From: Hyphomicrobiales bacterium
GTDB lineage: Bacteria > Pseudomonadota > Alphaproteobacteria > Rhizobiales > Rhizobiaceae
DNA length: 64,000 bases
NCBI GenBank assembly: GCA_900466945.1
Contig: UBNV01000010.1
Coordinates: 434,001 to 498,000, forward strand
Direction: 5' to 3'
Position numbers and translations under genes: made by a program. Below the pieces are notes generated by a model. The model saw only the letters and a program-made list of their open reading frames with translations. It was not told the origin of the DNA and ran no database searches. Shown here one piece after another: positions 10,141 through 19,829 of this stretch (the first letter of the stretch is position 1; every line of letters starts with the position of its first letter).

Positions 10141-11144
10141 CACTCGCCGTTGGGATTGAAGGAGGAGATCGGCGGCGTGGTCCGCGGTGTAGTGGGCGCC
10201 GGGCGCGGCGGGGCAGGGCGCTTTTCGTCGCCGAAGACTTCGCGGGCGATGGCGCCGATGCCGCCCAGAGAACCGATCAGCGCGGTGGCCTCCATCGGCA
10301 TCAGAACGATCTTGGAATTGTTGGCCGTGCCGATCGCCGTCATTGCTTCGGTGTATTTCTGGGCGACGAAGTAGTTGATGGCGTTGACGTCACCGGCGGC
10401 AATCGCTTCGGAGACGAGGCGGGTGGCGGTGGCTTCGGCTTCCGCCAGACGCTCGCGGGCTTCGGCTTCGCGATAGGCGGCTTCACGCTGGCCTTCGGCC
10501 TCCAGGATGGCTGACTGCTTGGCACCTTCGGCGCGCAGGATCTGGGCGTTGCGGAAACCCTCGGCTTCGAGAACCTGGGCGCGCTTCTCACGTTCTGCTT
10601 TCATCTGCCGGCCCATGGCATCCACCAGGTCGGCCGGCGGCTGGATGTCCTTGATCTCGACGCGGGTTACCTTGATGCCCCAGGGGCGCACGGCTTCGTC
10701 GACGACACGCAGCAGGCGGTCGTTGATCACTTCGCGGTTCGAGAGCAGCTCGTCGAGGTCCATCGAGCCCATGACCGATCGGATATTGGTCATGGTCAGG
10801 TTGAGGATGGCATTTTCGAGATTGGCGACCTGATAGGCGGCTTCGGCGGCGTTCAGCACCTGGTAGAAGGCGACGGCGTCGGCCGAAACCGAAGCGTTGT
10901 CCTTGGTGATCACCTCCTGGGTGGGCACGTCGAGCACCTGCTCCATCACGTTCATCTTGGAGCCGATGCGCTCGAAGAACGGGATGATCAGGTTGAGGCC
11001 CGGCTCAAGGGTGCGGGTATAGCGGCCGAAGCGCTCGATCGTGTAGCGGTAGCCCTGCGGCACGGTCTTGATGCCGGCAAACAGCACCAGGATGACCAGC
11101 ACGACGAGTGCAATGACGACAATATCCGGACCGGTGATGGGCAT
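10140..11144 (-). CDS. SPFH/band 7 (stomatin, QmcA-like) membrane protein
   Basis: A 334-residue inner-membrane-anchored protein. One N-terminal membrane segment ([18 protein letters not shown], about residues 8-26) is followed by the band 7 domain ([20 protein letters not shown] to IKDIQPP) and a charged Ala/Glu-rich coiled coil ([20 protein letters not shown]). The C-terminus is Pro-rich. Such proteins form large ring assemblies in the membrane and associate with NfeD and FtsH proteases in other bacteria. The ATG at 11144 is preceded by CTGGAGGTTCTC, which decides it over an upstream in-frame start at 11195. It is the first gene of a two-gene operon with nfeD. Confidence 0.93.
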   Translation of the reverse strand: MPITGPDIVVIALVVLVILVLFAGIKTVPQGYRYTIERFGRYTRTLEPGLNLIIPFFERIGSKMNVMEQVLDVPTQEVITKDNASVSADAVAFYQVLNAAEAAYQVANLENAILNLTMTNIRSVMGSMDLDELLSNREVINDRLLRVVDEAVRPWGIKVTRVEIKDIQPPADLVDAMGRQMKAEREKRAQVLEAEGFRNAQILRAEGAKQSAILEAEGQREAAYREAEARERLAEAEATATRLVSEAIAAGDVNAINYFVAQKYTEAMTAIGTANNSKIVLMPMEATALIGSLGGIGAIAREVFGDEKRPAPPRPAPTTPRTTPPISSFNPNGE

Positions 11145-11268
11145 GAGAACCTCCAGCTTTGACGCGGCGGATACCGCGCCCCCGCGATCTAACATCGTGG
11201 GGTGTCAGTCGAATTGCAAGGTTTGCCTGTCACAGCGTCGACAACTTGTCGGCCTGCCCGAGGGGCCG

Positions 11269-11306
11269 CACAAAACAGAAACGGCGGCAGGATCGCGCCT
11301 GCCGCC
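11269..11306 (-). terminator. Intrinsic terminator of the chemoreceptor gene
   Basis: Stem GGCGGCAGG / CCTGCCGCC with a 6-base loop; on the minus strand it is followed by GTTTCTGTTTTG. It starts 28 bases after the stop of the chemoreceptor gene. Confidence 0.8.
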
Positions 11307-11334
11307 CTTGCATTTAGGTCCGAGTTGTTTCGTC

Positions 11335-13290
11335 TCAGAACTCTTCCCAACTCTCCTGCGCCACGGCGGCGTTGCCGTGGCTCCGCGGGGCAGGGGCGCT
11401 GCGGCGTGCGGGCTCTGCTGCCCTTGGTGCCTGTGCGCGGTGGGCGGCCGGCTGCGCCATTGTGCGGGCGGTTTCCCGCAGCGCTGAGGCCTGCGTCTGC
11501 TGGACGCCGTCGATGGTGAAGTGCGAGATCAGGTCGCGCAGCTTGGCGGCCTCCGTCGCCAGGGCGCCGGATGCTGCATTCGATTCTTCGACCATGGCGG
11601 CGTTCTGCTGGGTCGTCTGGTCCATCGAGTTGACGGCATGGTTGACTTCCGAGAGGCCGGTTGCCTGTTCCTTGGCCGAAATCGCGATCGCATCCATATG
11701 CGTGTTGATTTCGCTGATGAAGCCGCCAATCGTGCGAAGAGCCTCTCCCGTCTTGCGCACGAGATCCACACCACCCGCAACTTCCGTAGAGGAGTTCTGG
11801 ATGAGCGCCTTGATCTCCTTTGCCGCGTTTGCAGAGCGCTGGGCGAGTTCGCGGACTTCCTGGGCGACGACGGCGAAACCCTTGCCGGCTTCGCCGGCAC
11901 GCGCTGCCTCGACGCCTGCATTGAGCGCCAGAAGGTTCGTCTGGAAGGCGATTTCGTCGATCACGCCGATGATGTTGGAGATCTGCTGCGAAGAGCCTTC
12001 GATGCGGCGCATTGCCTCTTCGGCGCGGGCGACGACTTCAGACGACTGGTTTGCCGAGGTGTTGGCGTGCGCGGCGACGCCACGAGCCTCTTCCGTGCGC
12101 TTGGTCGAGTTTACGACGTTTGCCGTGATTTGCTCGACAGCCGCTGCGGTCTCTTCAAGGGCTGCGGCCTGCTGTTCGGTGCGCTTCGACAGATGATCGG
12201 TGCCCGATGCGATTTCGCGGGTGCCGGTCTCCATCGTTGCCACGCTGTTGGTGATGCCAGCCATGGTCTGGTTGAGCTGGAGAACCGACTGGTTGAAATC
12301 GTGGCGCAAGGCTTCGAAATCCGGGGCAAAGGCTTCGGTAATCTGGAAAGCGAGATCGCCGGAGGCGAGACGCTTCAGGCCAGTTGCGAGGCCGGAGGTC
12401 GCGATCCGAAGACGCTCGGCAGCGTCTGCTTCTGCACGCTGCTGGGCAGCGATGCGATCGGCTTCGGCCTGACGGCGATTGCCATCTGCCTCGGCTTCCA
12501 GACGCTTGTTGGCAATGGCCGCTTCGCGGAAGACCTGCATGGCGGCCGACATGCGACCGATTTCGTCTTTGCCGCCCTGATCGATGGCGACGTTCAAGTC
12601 GCCTTCCGACAGACGGGTCGTGGCATCGGCAAGCTTGCCCAGTGGCCTGGACACGAGCTGGAAGTTCAGGAAGCCCATGAGCACGGCCGCGATGCCGACG
12701 ATGATCGAGGCGGCAAGGCTGACTGTTTCCACCAGTGACAGAGCTGCAGTCTGGTTGGCAGCCGCCGTCGCAGCACGCGCTGAAAGCGTAGCCTTGAGAT
12801 CGGAGAGGTCGTCTTCGAAGGCCTTGACCAAAGCTTCGCCTTCGCCGGTGACTTCGATGGCACGTGCGAGTTCGACGGTCGCAGGGTCACGCATCAAAAG
12901 GATTTGACGGTCCAGGAAATTCGCCTTCCAGGCATCGAGCGCGGTGATCGCTTCCTTGAACTTTGCCAGTTCGGCAGGAGCCGAGGCCGAGACGAGTGCC
13001 TCGATGCCGACCTTGTCCTTGTCCATCTCGGCTGCAACGCTCTGCGCGCCTTCCGCATAGTCGCGGTTGCCGGTCAGAAGGAAAGTCTTCAACTGAAGAT
13101 CCGCGATGTAGAGATCGGAGGAGAATTCGTCGATGGCGGCAACCACATTGTTGACCACGGCCGTCTCGGCGACGTGCTCACTCGCGATGATCGCGCGGTT
13201 GTGCATGAAGGTGGAGGCTGCGATCGCGATGGCGGCGAGGAGTCCGAAAGCGAGAAAGCCCTTGGCGCTTACGGATAGGTTCTTGAGCAT
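11335..13290 (-). CDS. Methyl-accepting chemotaxis protein
   Basis: A 651-residue inner-membrane chemoreceptor. TM1 lies at about residues 10-28. A helical periplasmic region (~30-190) with no visible Cache fold follows, probably a four-helix bundle. TM2 is at about 190-212, then HAMP ([20 protein letters not shown]). The long signalling coiled coil contains the highly conserved hairpin tip ([20 protein letters not shown], about residues 455-475). The C-terminus ends ESWEEF, which fits the W-x-x-F tether pentapeptide that docks CheR or CheB. The start has AGGATTTCACT upstream. The gene just upstream on the same strand encodes a small secreted Cache-like protein, which may be its ligand-binding partner. 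Confidence 0.93.
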   Translation of the reverse strand: MLKNLSVSAKGFLAFGLLAAIAIAASTFMHNRAIIASEHVAETAVVNNVVAAIDEFSSDLYIADLQLKTFLLTGNRDYAEGAQSVAAEMDKDKVGIEALVSASAPAELAKFKEAITALDAWKANFLDRQILLMRDPATVELARAIEVTGEGEALVKAFEDDLSDLKATLSARAATAAANQTAALSLVETVSLAASIIVGIAAVLMGFLNFQLVSRPLGKLADATTRLSEGDLNVAIDQGGKDEIGRMSAAMQVFREAAIANKRLEAEADGNRRQAEADRIAAQQRAEADAAERLRIATSGLATGLKRLASGDLAFQITEAFAPDFEALRHDFNQSVLQLNQTMAGITNSVATMETGTREIASGTDHLSKRTEQQAAALEETAAAVEQITANVVNSTKRTEEARGVAAHANTSANQSSEVVARAEEAMRRIEGSSQQISNIIGVIDEIAFQTNLLALNAGVEAARAGEAGKGFAVVAQEVRELAQRSANAAKEIKALIQNSSTEVAGGVDLVRKTGEALRTIGGFISEINTHMDAIAISAKEQATGLSEVNHAVNSMDQTTQQNAAMVEESNAASGALATEAAKLRDLISHFTIDGVQQTQASALRETARTMAQPAAHRAQAPRAAEPARRSAPAPRSHGNAAVAQESWEEF

Positions 13291-13370
13291 AGTGAAATCC
13301 TGTCCCGGTCGGGGTCGAATTGGATCATGTTTTACAAGACGGCCGCCATCATGGGGTCGTGATCAACGGA

Positions 13371-13979
13371 TCAGCTGCCGGCGAGGGCCCGGCGCTCGAG
13401 TTCCGTGAGGTTGAGTTCGACGGTGACGGCGCCGATCTTTTTCTTGGCGCTGTCGAGCAGCGTGAAGCTCACCTGATTGCGCCAGATCTTCAGTTCGTCG
13501 TCCCACTCGGCCGCGTCGATGAAGATTGCATCGTCGGAAACGTCATAGGTCTTCTGGAACTTGTCCTCGTCGCCCTGCCAGAAATCGCTGGTGACCGAAC
13601 TTTGGCCGACATTGAGGCCGTTCTGGTCCATCACGAAGATTTCGGGATAGAGGCCGAGCGACTTGCCCTGGATGCGGGCAAGATAGACAGAAAGCGGGCT
13701 GGAAAGCGTGGCTGCAATTAGCGGCTTGTCGGCGGCCTCGCGCTCGGCCTTCCACTGGTTGTCCAGTGCGTCGATCTTGTCCTGAGACAAGTCGTTCAGG
13801 CGGGCGTTCTGCGCCTGGACCGACACGGTGACGATCTCGGCCGAGATGAACTCCTGAATCTGCTGCAGGAGTTCCGGCGAGATCAGCTTGTCCATGTCTG
13901 GCTGTGGCGGTTCTGCATGCGCGGTGGCGAGCGACATGGCGAGGAATGTCGATGCCAGTGCGGTCTTGATGAATTTCAT
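13371..13979 (-). CDS. Secreted single Cache/PDC-like sensor protein
   Basis: A 202-residue protein with a clear signal peptide (MKFIKTALASTFLAMSLATAHA). The mature part has an N-terminal helix (ISPELLQQIQEFISAEIV) and then an alpha/beta domain with ARIQGKSLGLYPEIFVMDQNG, FWQGDEDKFQKTY and IGAVTVELNLTEL, the pattern of PDC/Cache ligand-binding domains. It has no transmembrane anchor or output domain. ATG 13979 is preceded by AAGGAGACCATC. It lies 80 bp upstream of the chemoreceptor gene on the same strand. I infer a periplasmic ligand-binding subunit for that receptor; the fold call is from motif pattern only. Confidence 0.7.
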   Translation of the reverse strand: MKFIKTALASTFLAMSLATAHAEPPQPDMDKLISPELLQQIQEFISAEIVTVSVQAQNARLNDLSQDKIDALDNQWKAEREAADKPLIAATLSSPLSVYLARIQGKSLGLYPEIFVMDQNGLNVGQSSVTSDFWQGDEDKFQKTYDVSDDAIFIDAAEWDDELKIWRNQVSFTLLDSAKKKIGAVTVELNLTELERRALAGS

Positions 13980-14335
13980 GATGGTCTCCTTCAACTCCCC
14001 CTAATTCTAGGGATCATTACTAAATGGAACCTTAATATAAGAAATCACCTATCTACAATTATATTAAAATCCAATGGTTTAGGCCTTCGTGAATGCTTTC
14101 GGTCTGCGCACTGGGACAGCTTCGAGTTGTTGGATCGGTTGTGGAGTCCGACGTTTGAATATGTCTAACCGAATGAAAATACGCATTAAATTTGGGCAAT
14201 TGCGCGCGAAAGTGGGCGATCCTTCAAATCGGTCGCAGCGACGAACATCGTTTGGGTTGCATCATTTTGTAGCAGTCAGAGGCGGAGGTTCACGGCTGCT
14301 CCGGCCTTCGGTCTAAACCGAACGCGCATTCGACA
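13980..14335. other. Gene-free stretch with AT-rich promoter area
   Basis: About 350 bases without a supportable gene. The part nearest the Cache-protein gene (about 14000-14085) is clearly AT-rich (TATAAGAAATCACC, CAATTATATTAAAATCC) and probably holds the promoter of the Cache/chemoreceptor pair. The remainder holds short open frames with no recognisable protein. I see no RNA gene. Confidence 0.5.
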
Positions 14336-14362
14336 AAAAGGGCCGCCTCTCGGCAGCCCTTC
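14334..14362 (-). terminator. Intrinsic terminator of hemH
   Basis: Stem AAGGGC..GCC / GGC..GCCCTT with one mismatch; on the minus strand it runs into CCCTTTTTG. It lies 37 bases after the hemH stop. Confidence 0.8.
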
Positions 14363-14398
14363 CTGAAGTCTATTGTTACTCATTTGCCGACGAGAGTC

Positions 14399-15433
14399 TC
14401 AGGCCCAGCCCTGCAATTCCCGGCGCACGACATTTTCGATCACGCGCATGCCATCCGAGCTGTCGTTGAGACAGGGGATATGGGAAAATTTCTCACCACC
14501 ATTGTGGAGAAAATCCTCGCCCGCCTCGCCGGCGATTTCCTCCAGCGTTTCCAGGCAATCGGAGACGAAGCCGGGGTTCATGATGGCGATGCGCTTGACG
14601 CCGTCCTTGGCGAGTTTCTCCACTGTCTTGTCGGTATATGGCTGCAGCCATTCTTCCGGTCCGAAACGGGACTGGAAGGTGACCATCAGCTTGTCCTTCT
14701 CCCAGCCAAGGTGCTCGCGCAGCAGGCGCGTCGTCTTGTAGCACTGGCAGTGATAGGGATCGCCCTTCATGAAGTAGGACTTCGGAATGCCGTGATAGGA
14801 GGTGATGACCAATTCCGGCTCCCAATCGAGGGAGGCGAGGTGCTGGTTGATCGAGTTCGCGAGTGCCTCGATGTAGACCGGGTCGTCGGCATATTGCGGC
14901 ACGGTGCGCAGCGCCGGCTGCCAGCGCATTTTCAGAAGCGCCTTGAAGGCCTCGTCGTTGACGGTCGCGGTGGTGGCAGCGGCATATTGCGGGTAGAGCG
15001 GATAGACGAGGATGCGCTCGCAGCCTGCCTTCTGCATCTCGTTCATCTTTGCCTGGATCGCCGGCTGGCCATAGCGCATGGCCCAGTCGACATGCACGTT
15101 TGGAAGATCCTTTAACGCCACCGCCAGCTTCTCGGCCTGACTCCGGGTGTAGGTGCGCAAATAGCTCTCATCGAGATCCTTGTTCCAGATCTCCTCATAG
15201 GCCTTGCCCACCTTCTGCGGGCGCTTGTTCAAGACGATGCCGTAGAGAATGGGGTACCAGAACCACCGTGACCACTCGATGACGCGCTTGTCTGTCAGGA
15301 ACTCCTCGAGATAGCGGCGCATGGAGCGGTAGTCGGTGCCGTCAGGTGTTCCGAGATTGACAAGCAGCACGCCGACCTTGCCGAAATTGACAGGAGGATG
15401 GTCGGAAGGCCAATGGGCGGGGAGTGCGTTCAT
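14399..15433 (-). CDS. hemH: Ferrochelatase
   Basis: A 344-residue enzyme that inserts Fe2+ into protoporphyrin IX, the last step of haem synthesis, at the cytoplasmic face of the inner membrane. Family motifs are GVLLVNLGTPDGTDYRSMRR at the N-terminus, YPLYPQYAAATTATV, the metal-site region ITSYHGIPKSYFMKGDPYHC and TFQSRFGPEEWLQPYTD. The length is normal for proteobacterial HemH. Cys residues in YHCQCYKT could hint at a cluster or metal site but are common in this group. It is a single gene with its own terminator. Confidence 0.96.
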   Translation of the reverse strand: MNALPAHWPSDHPPVNFGKVGVLLVNLGTPDGTDYRSMRRYLEEFLTDKRVIEWSRWFWYPILYGIVLNKRPQKVGKAYEEIWNKDLDESYLRTYTRSQAEKLAVALKDLPNVHVDWAMRYGQPAIQAKMNEMQKAGCERILVYPLYPQYAAATTATVNDEAFKALLKMRWQPALRTVPQYADDPVYIEALANSINQHLASLDWEPELVITSYHGIPKSYFMKGDPYHCQCYKTTRLLREHLGWEKDKLMVTFQSRFGPEEWLQPYTDKTVEKLAKDGVKRIAIMNPGFVSDCLETLEEIAGEAGEDFLHNGGEKFSHIPCLNDSSDGMRVIENVVRRELQGWA

Positions 15434-15499
15434 TGTGTTGTCCTGGTGAAGATATCTCTACCGTTACGTGACGATGGCCAGTTGAGATCATCTGATAAA

Positions 15500-15536
15500 A
15501 GCAAAAGCCGGCCCGGGGAAGCCCGGACCGGCTTTT
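15500..15536. terminator. Intrinsic terminator after the 5'-nucleotidase gene
   Basis: A long GC stem (AAAAGCCGG.CCGGG / CCCGG.CCGGCTTTT) with T-rich flanks on both strands, 19 bases after the nucleotidase stop. It may work in both directions. Confidence 0.85.
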
Positions 15537-15554
15537 GTCATGCGGCAAACTGGC

Positions 15555-17474
15555 TTACTTCGCCGGAAGCTGCAATTCGCTTCCGATGGAGATCACGTTC
15601 GGATTGCGTAGCGTGTTTGCCTCGGCGATCTTGCTCCAGAACATGCCGTCGCCATAGGTGGCTTCCGCGATCTTCCAGAGGCTGTCGCCGGCAACCACCT
15701 TGTAGACGGTTGCTGCTGCTGCCGTGGCAGTTTCCGTCGCCGTCGGCGTGGCCGGGGCTGCCGTTTCAGGCGTCGCAGCAGCGGTGGCCGGCGCTTCGGT
15801 CGCTGCAGGGGCTGCCGGCGTGGTTCCGGCATCGGCGGTCGCAGGGGCCGGCTCGGCTGGCGCCGCTGCGGCGATGACGGTGATGCGGCCGTCCGTGTAG
15901 GGCTTGTAGGGATTGTTCTTGGCAATGTAGTCCGCCACGACAGTCTCCAGGCCCGGTCCGAAGTCATAGGCGTTCTGGCCGCCGGTCGCGAAAACCTTGT
16001 AGCCGTCGCCGCCGGTGCGCATGTAGTTGTTGGTGGCGACGCCATAGATCTTGTTCGGATCAATTGCAACGAAGGCATCGCCTTCCTTGACCTCGACCGC
16101 GGTGATGCGGCTGCCGGCAGGCTTGTTCAGGTCGGCCGTGTATTTGAGGCCGGATACCTGCGGGAAGCGCCCGGCGCCTTCCTCGACCTGGCTCACGCCA
16201 TTTTCGAGGGCCGCCACGACATCCGAGCCCTTCAGTTGGAAGGAGGCGAGGGTGTTCTGGAACGGCAGGACTGTGAGGACCTCACCCATGGTCACGGTGC
16301 CGGCATCGATCGAGGCGCGCAGGCCTCCGCCATTCTGGATCGCGATGGTGATGCCCTGATCCTTGAGACGATCGACCATGGCGTCGGCGACGAGGTTGCC
16401 CATGGTACATTCCGTGGCGCGGCAAACTTCACGGGAACCGTCGACGCCGTCTGCTGTCGCGCCGATTTCCTTCTTCTTCAATTCCTCGATCGGACCACCG
16501 AGTTCTGCGACCTTGGCCACGTAACCGGCATCGGGTGTCACGGAGGCGTCGAGCAGCTTCGGCTCGCCGGAGGTGGATTTCACCACGCCGGCATCATCGA
16601 AGACCACCGTCAGGTCGCCGAGATACTTGGAATAGGCATAGGCCTGTACGATAGGCACGTCCTTGCCGGCGGGGTTCTTGACCAATGTCGGATAGGGGCC
16701 GGCGGCCTTCTCGTCGGTGTTGGAGAGCAGCGTATGGCTGTGGCCGCCGACGATCACGTCGATGCCGTCAACGGCTGCGGCGATTTCCTGGTCCCTGACG
16801 TAGCCGACATGCGAGAGCAGCACGATCTTGTCGATGCCCTGGCCTTCGATTTCCGTCACGGCTTCCTTGAGGTAAGCGATCTCGTCGGCGAAGAGGATGG
16901 CGTCGCCCGGTGAGGAAGTCTCGTCGGTGTCGGTCGCGAGGACGGAGACGACTGCCACCTTTTCACCGCCGAGATCCTTGACGATGTAGGGCTTGAACTT
17001 GTCGGCGACCGGCGAGTTCAAGCCCGCCAGGGTGTTGCCCGAGATCATCGGGAACTGCAGCGCGTCGATGAACTTGGCCAGTTCTTCCGGGCCGTCGTCG
17101 AATTCGTGGTTGCCGATCGCCATGGCGTCGAAGCCAATGCCGTTCATGAAATCGGCGATCGGGGCACTCTTGTAGGTGGTATAGAAGAGCGAGCCCTGGA
17201 ACTGGTCACCTGCATCGAGCGTCAGGATGTTCTTGCCCGAGAGTTCGGCACGACGGGCGTCGATCGCCGCTTTGACCCGCGCGATGCCGCCAAAGCATTC
17301 GTTGGCCGCCGCATCTTCCTCCGAGCAGGTGGAGTCCGTCTTGCCGATCGCCTCGATGCGCGAATGCAGGTCGTTGATATGCAGGATGTTGAGTTCGAAA
17401 TCGGCCAGAGCTGTGCCTGCCGTCAGCGCCAGCACCGAGGCGCTGAATAGGCCAATCTTCAAATGTCTGAACAT
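15555..17474 (-). CDS. Periplasmic 5'-nucleotidase/metallophosphatase with C-terminal LysM domain
   Basis: A 639-residue exported enzyme of the UshA/5'-nucleotidase family, expected to hydrolyse nucleotides in the periplasm. It has a signal peptide (ending TALA), then the metallophosphatase domain with metal ligands in ILHINDLHSR (~30-39), LDAGDQFQGS (~86-95), GNHEFD and GGHSHT. The 5'-nucleotidase C domain follows (QNGGGLRASIDAG, LPFQNTLASFQL, NNYMRTGGDGY). An Ala/Pro/Thr-rich linker of about 60 residues leads to a LysM domain in the last 48 residues (YKVVAGDSLWKIAEATYGDG), which should bind peptidoglycan. ATG 17474 has AGGAGAACAAG upstream. The LysM tail is unusual for this family. Confidence 0.93.
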   Translation of the reverse strand: MFRHLKIGLFSASVLALTAGTALADFELNILHINDLHSRIEAIGKTDSTCSEEDAAANECFGGIARVKAAIDARRAELSGKNILTLDAGDQFQGSLFYTTYKSAPIADFMNGIGFDAMAIGNHEFDDGPEELAKFIDALQFPMISGNTLAGLNSPVADKFKPYIVKDLGGEKVAVVSVLATDTDETSSPGDAILFADEIAYLKEAVTEIEGQGIDKIVLLSHVGYVRDQEIAAAVDGIDVIVGGHSHTLLSNTDEKAAGPYPTLVKNPAGKDVPIVQAYAYSKYLGDLTVVFDDAGVVKSTSGEPKLLDASVTPDAGYVAKVAELGGPIEELKKKEIGATADGVDGSREVCRATECTMGNLVADAMVDRLKDQGITIAIQNGGGLRASIDAGTVTMGEVLTVLPFQNTLASFQLKGSDVVAALENGVSQVEEGAGRFPQVSGLKYTADLNKPAGSRITAVEVKEGDAFVAIDPNKIYGVATNNYMRTGGDGYKVFATGGQNAYDFGPGLETVVADYIAKNNPYKPYTDGRITVIAAAAPAEPAPATADAGTTPAAPAATEAPATAAATPETAAPATPTATETATAAAATVYKVVAGDSLWKIAEATYGDGMFWSKIAEANTLRNPNVISIGSELQLPAK

Positions 17475-17626
17475 CTTGTTCTCCTGTTCCAAACCATTCC
17501 ATCTCACCCCAGTCTGGCGCGGGTCGATGACAGCCGCGCGCCAGAATTCGGATGGCGGATGTTTTCATCAAGACCGTGGCAGGGCAAGCGAAAATCGGCC
17601 GCTGTCGCACATGTTAGAGAATGCCG

Positions 17627-17657
17627 AAACGAAAGAAGCGGCCACTCGGGCCGCTTC
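17627..17657 (-). terminator. Intrinsic terminator of the Omp10-like gene
   Basis: 9-bp stem GAAGCGGCC / GGCCGCTTC with a 5-base loop; on the minus strand TTTCGTTTC follows. It lies 26 bases after the stop. Confidence 0.75.
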
Positions 17658-17682
17658 GAAACATGGTCTCGGAAGTCTGTTT

Positions 17683-18045
17683 TCAGCCGCGGCGGGCGAG
17701 GGAGAATTGCGCCCCGCTGTCCGAGGTGCAGTTGAGCTGGGACGGGGTGACAAGGGCACAATTGACCTTCTGCTGCGTATTGCGGACCAGCGAGGTCATG
17801 TTGATCTCGACCAGCCGATCGTTGATCAGCGTGTAGGTGCCGGAGGCCAGGATCTGGTTGCTGTCCGTGGTGCGGGTGGTGAAGGTGCCGCCCTGGAACG
17901 TGGAGGCGATGCCGTTCGGATCGACCCAGGCGCCTTCGATCGAGGGGCCTTGCTGGACCGACGGAAGCTGGCGCGGCGGGCTTGAATAGCAGGACGAAAG
18001 GGCGATGCCCGCCGTTGTGATCGCAACCAGGGATCTGATTTTCAT
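17683..18045 (-). CDS. omp10: Outer membrane lipoprotein, Omp10-like
   Basis: A 120-residue lipoprotein: MKIRSL basic start, a short hydrophobic run and a lipobox ALSSC (Cys19). The mature part (IEGAWVDPNGIASTFQGGTF, LVEINMTSLVR, KVNCALVTPSQLNCTSDSG, FSLARRG) matches, as I remember it, the Brucella Omp10 lipoprotein closely along its length. Two Cys near the C-terminus may form a disulfide. Omp10 is an outer membrane lipoprotein of unknown biochemical role in Rhizobiales. It is a single gene with its own terminator, upstream of the nucleotidase on the same strand. Confidence 0.78.
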   Translation of the reverse strand: MKIRSLVAITTAGIALSSCYSSPPRQLPSVQQGPSIEGAWVDPNGIASTFQGGTFTTRTTDSNQILASGTYTLINDRLVEINMTSLVRNTQQKVNCALVTPSQLNCTSDSGAQFSLARRG

Positions 18046-18189
18046 TCTTGTCTCCCACCTTCACGGCGTATCGGCAGCGCCGTCCGCCTCTCGATTGTTC
18101 GCGCAAACCATGCCGCGAAGCCTTGGCCAAAGCAAGGCGCCAAGGCCGTGGCGACAAGGTTATCCCGACCTTGATGCTGCAGTTTTTGC

Positions 18190-18220
18190 ATGACAAAGGC
18201 CCGCCGTTTCAGCGGGCCTT
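18190..18220 (-). terminator. Intrinsic terminator of homospermidine synthase gene
   Basis: 9-bp stem AAGGCCCGC / GCGGGCCTT with a 7-base loop, 18 bases after the stop; on the minus strand TTTGTCATGC follows. Confidence 0.75.
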
Positions 18221-18238
18221 CTCAATGTCAGTGAACTC

Positions 18239-19681
18239 TCAGCGAACCAGGATGTTCCGGAACTGCCACGGATCCTTTTCATCGAGATCTTCCGGGAAGA
18301 GGCCCGGGCGACCATCGAGCGGGGTCCAGTCGGTGTAGTGGCCTTCCACCGGGCCAAGATACGGCGTCTGAACTTCAAGGCAGCGCTTGTAGTCGATCTC
18401 GTCGGCTTCGACGATGCCGGCCTTCGGGTTCTCGACAGCCCAGACCATCCCCGCGAGCACGGCAGAGGTCACCTGCAGACCGGTGGCGTTCTGGTAAGGG
18501 GCGATCTCGCGGGTTTCTTCCAGCGACAGGCGCGAACCATACCAGTAGGCATTCTTCTCGTGGCCGTAGAGTAGTACGCCCAATTCGTCGACGCCGTCGA
18601 CCAGTTCATGCTCGTCAAGAACATGCAGGACCGGCTGCGGCGTGCCGCCATTGCCGAACATCTCGTGCAGCGAGAGCACGGCGTCATTGGCCGGGTGATA
18701 GGCATAGTGGCAGGTCGGGCGATAGACGGCTTCGCCATCCTTCTCGACGGTGAAGTAGTCGGCGATCGAGATGGACTCGTTGTGGGTGACGAGGAAGCCA
18801 TACTGCGGGCCTGGCGTCGGGCACCAGGTGCGCACGCGGGTGTTGGCGCCGGGCTGCTCGAGATAGATCGCGGCCTTGCAGCCCTTCTTGTGCTTCTTGG
18901 CGTTCTTCGGCATCCAGTTTTCGTGGGTGCCCCAGCCGAGTTCGGCGGGCTGCAGGCCTTCGGAGATGAAGCCTTCGACCGACCAGGTGTTCCAGAAGAC
19001 GTTGAGCGGCTTCGGGTTCTTGGTGCGCTGGGTATCGCGCTCGGCGATGTGGATGCCCTTGACGCCGACCTTCTTCATCAGCTTGGCCCAGCCTTCACGG
19101 TCATGCTGATCCGGCTCATCGAACTTGACGCCGATTTCGTTGGCGAGGTTGACGAGCGCCTGCTTGACGAACCAGGAAACCATGCCGGGATTGGCGCCGC
19201 AGGTCGAAACGGCCGTCGTGCCGCCCGGGTTCTTCTTGATTTCAGCGCGCACGGTTTCGCGCAGCGCGTAGTTCGTGCGCTCGGAATTCTTCATGTTCTT
19301 GTCGAAGTAGAAGCCGAGCCAGGGCTCGACGACCGTATCGATGTAGAGAACGTCAAGCTTGCGGCAGAACTTGATCAGGTCGAGCGAGCCGGTGTCGACC
19401 GAGAGGTTGACGCAGAAACCCTGGCCGTCACCTTCGGTCAGCAGCGGCTTCAGGAGCTTCTTGTAGTTGTCCTTGGTGACATGCGCTTGGATGTGCTTGA
19501 TGCCGTGCTTGGCGAGGATGCCTTCCTCGTCACCGCGGGGATCGATGACGACCATCCGGCTCTTGTCGAACTTGAAGTGGCGTTCGATCAGCGGCAGGGT
19601 GCCGCGGCCGATCGAGCCGAAGCCGATCATCACGATCGGGCCGGTGATCTCGCCGTAAACCGGGTAGGTCTTTTCGCTCAT
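18239..19681 (-). CDS. hss: Homospermidine synthase
   Basis: A 480-residue NAD-dependent enzyme that makes sym-homospermidine from putrescine, the main long polyamine of many rhizobia. The N-terminus has a Rossmann motif (GPIVMIGFGSIGRGTLP). The body shows VNLSVDTGSLDLIKFC, DTVVEPWLGFYFD, STCGANPGMVSWFVKQAL and NGGTPQPVLHVLDEHELVDG, typical of the bacterial (Blastochloris-type) enzyme. Two in-frame ATGs exist. AAGGAG directly touches the first (19687) and is six bases before the second (19681), so the second is the start. It is a single gene. A saccharopine dehydrogenase-like relative is the main alternative, but length and motifs favour Hss. Confidence 0.93.
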   Translation of the reverse strand: MSEKTYPVYGEITGPIVMIGFGSIGRGTLPLIERHFKFDKSRMVVIDPRGDEEGILAKHGIKHIQAHVTKDNYKKLLKPLLTEGDGQGFCVNLSVDTGSLDLIKFCRKLDVLYIDTVVEPWLGFYFDKNMKNSERTNYALRETVRAEIKKNPGGTTAVSTCGANPGMVSWFVKQALVNLANEIGVKFDEPDQHDREGWAKLMKKVGVKGIHIAERDTQRTKNPKPLNVFWNTWSVEGFISEGLQPAELGWGTHENWMPKNAKKHKKGCKAAIYLEQPGANTRVRTWCPTPGPQYGFLVTHNESISIADYFTVEKDGEAVYRPTCHYAYHPANDAVLSLHEMFGNGGTPQPVLHVLDEHELVDGVDELGVLLYGHEKNAYWYGSRLSLEETREIAPYQNATGLQVTSAVLAGMVWAVENPKAGIVEADEIDYKRCLEVQTPYLGPVEGHYTDWTPLDGRPGLFPEDLDEKDPWQFRNILVR

Positions 19682-19829
19682 GTCCATCTCCTTGGAAGCC
19701 CGGTTCTTTTCCGGGCTGTGTTTCCGGCCTTTTCTTGTCTGGCCGGCGCGATAATGCCGGTTCTAGATCACAAAACTCTGACACAATAAAGGGTCGGCGC
19801 GTGCTTGGAATGAGGCCTATGGGCGATTT

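Noticed and set aside
11521..12738. A long plus-strand open frame opposite the chemoreceptor gene.
   Set aside because: Antisense shadow; the chemoreceptor reading with HAMP and signalling domain is unambiguous.
13980..14335. Two short open frames in the gap between the Cache-protein gene and hemH.
   Set aside because: No ribosome-binding sequence, no recognisable domain, and arginine-rich composition without pattern.
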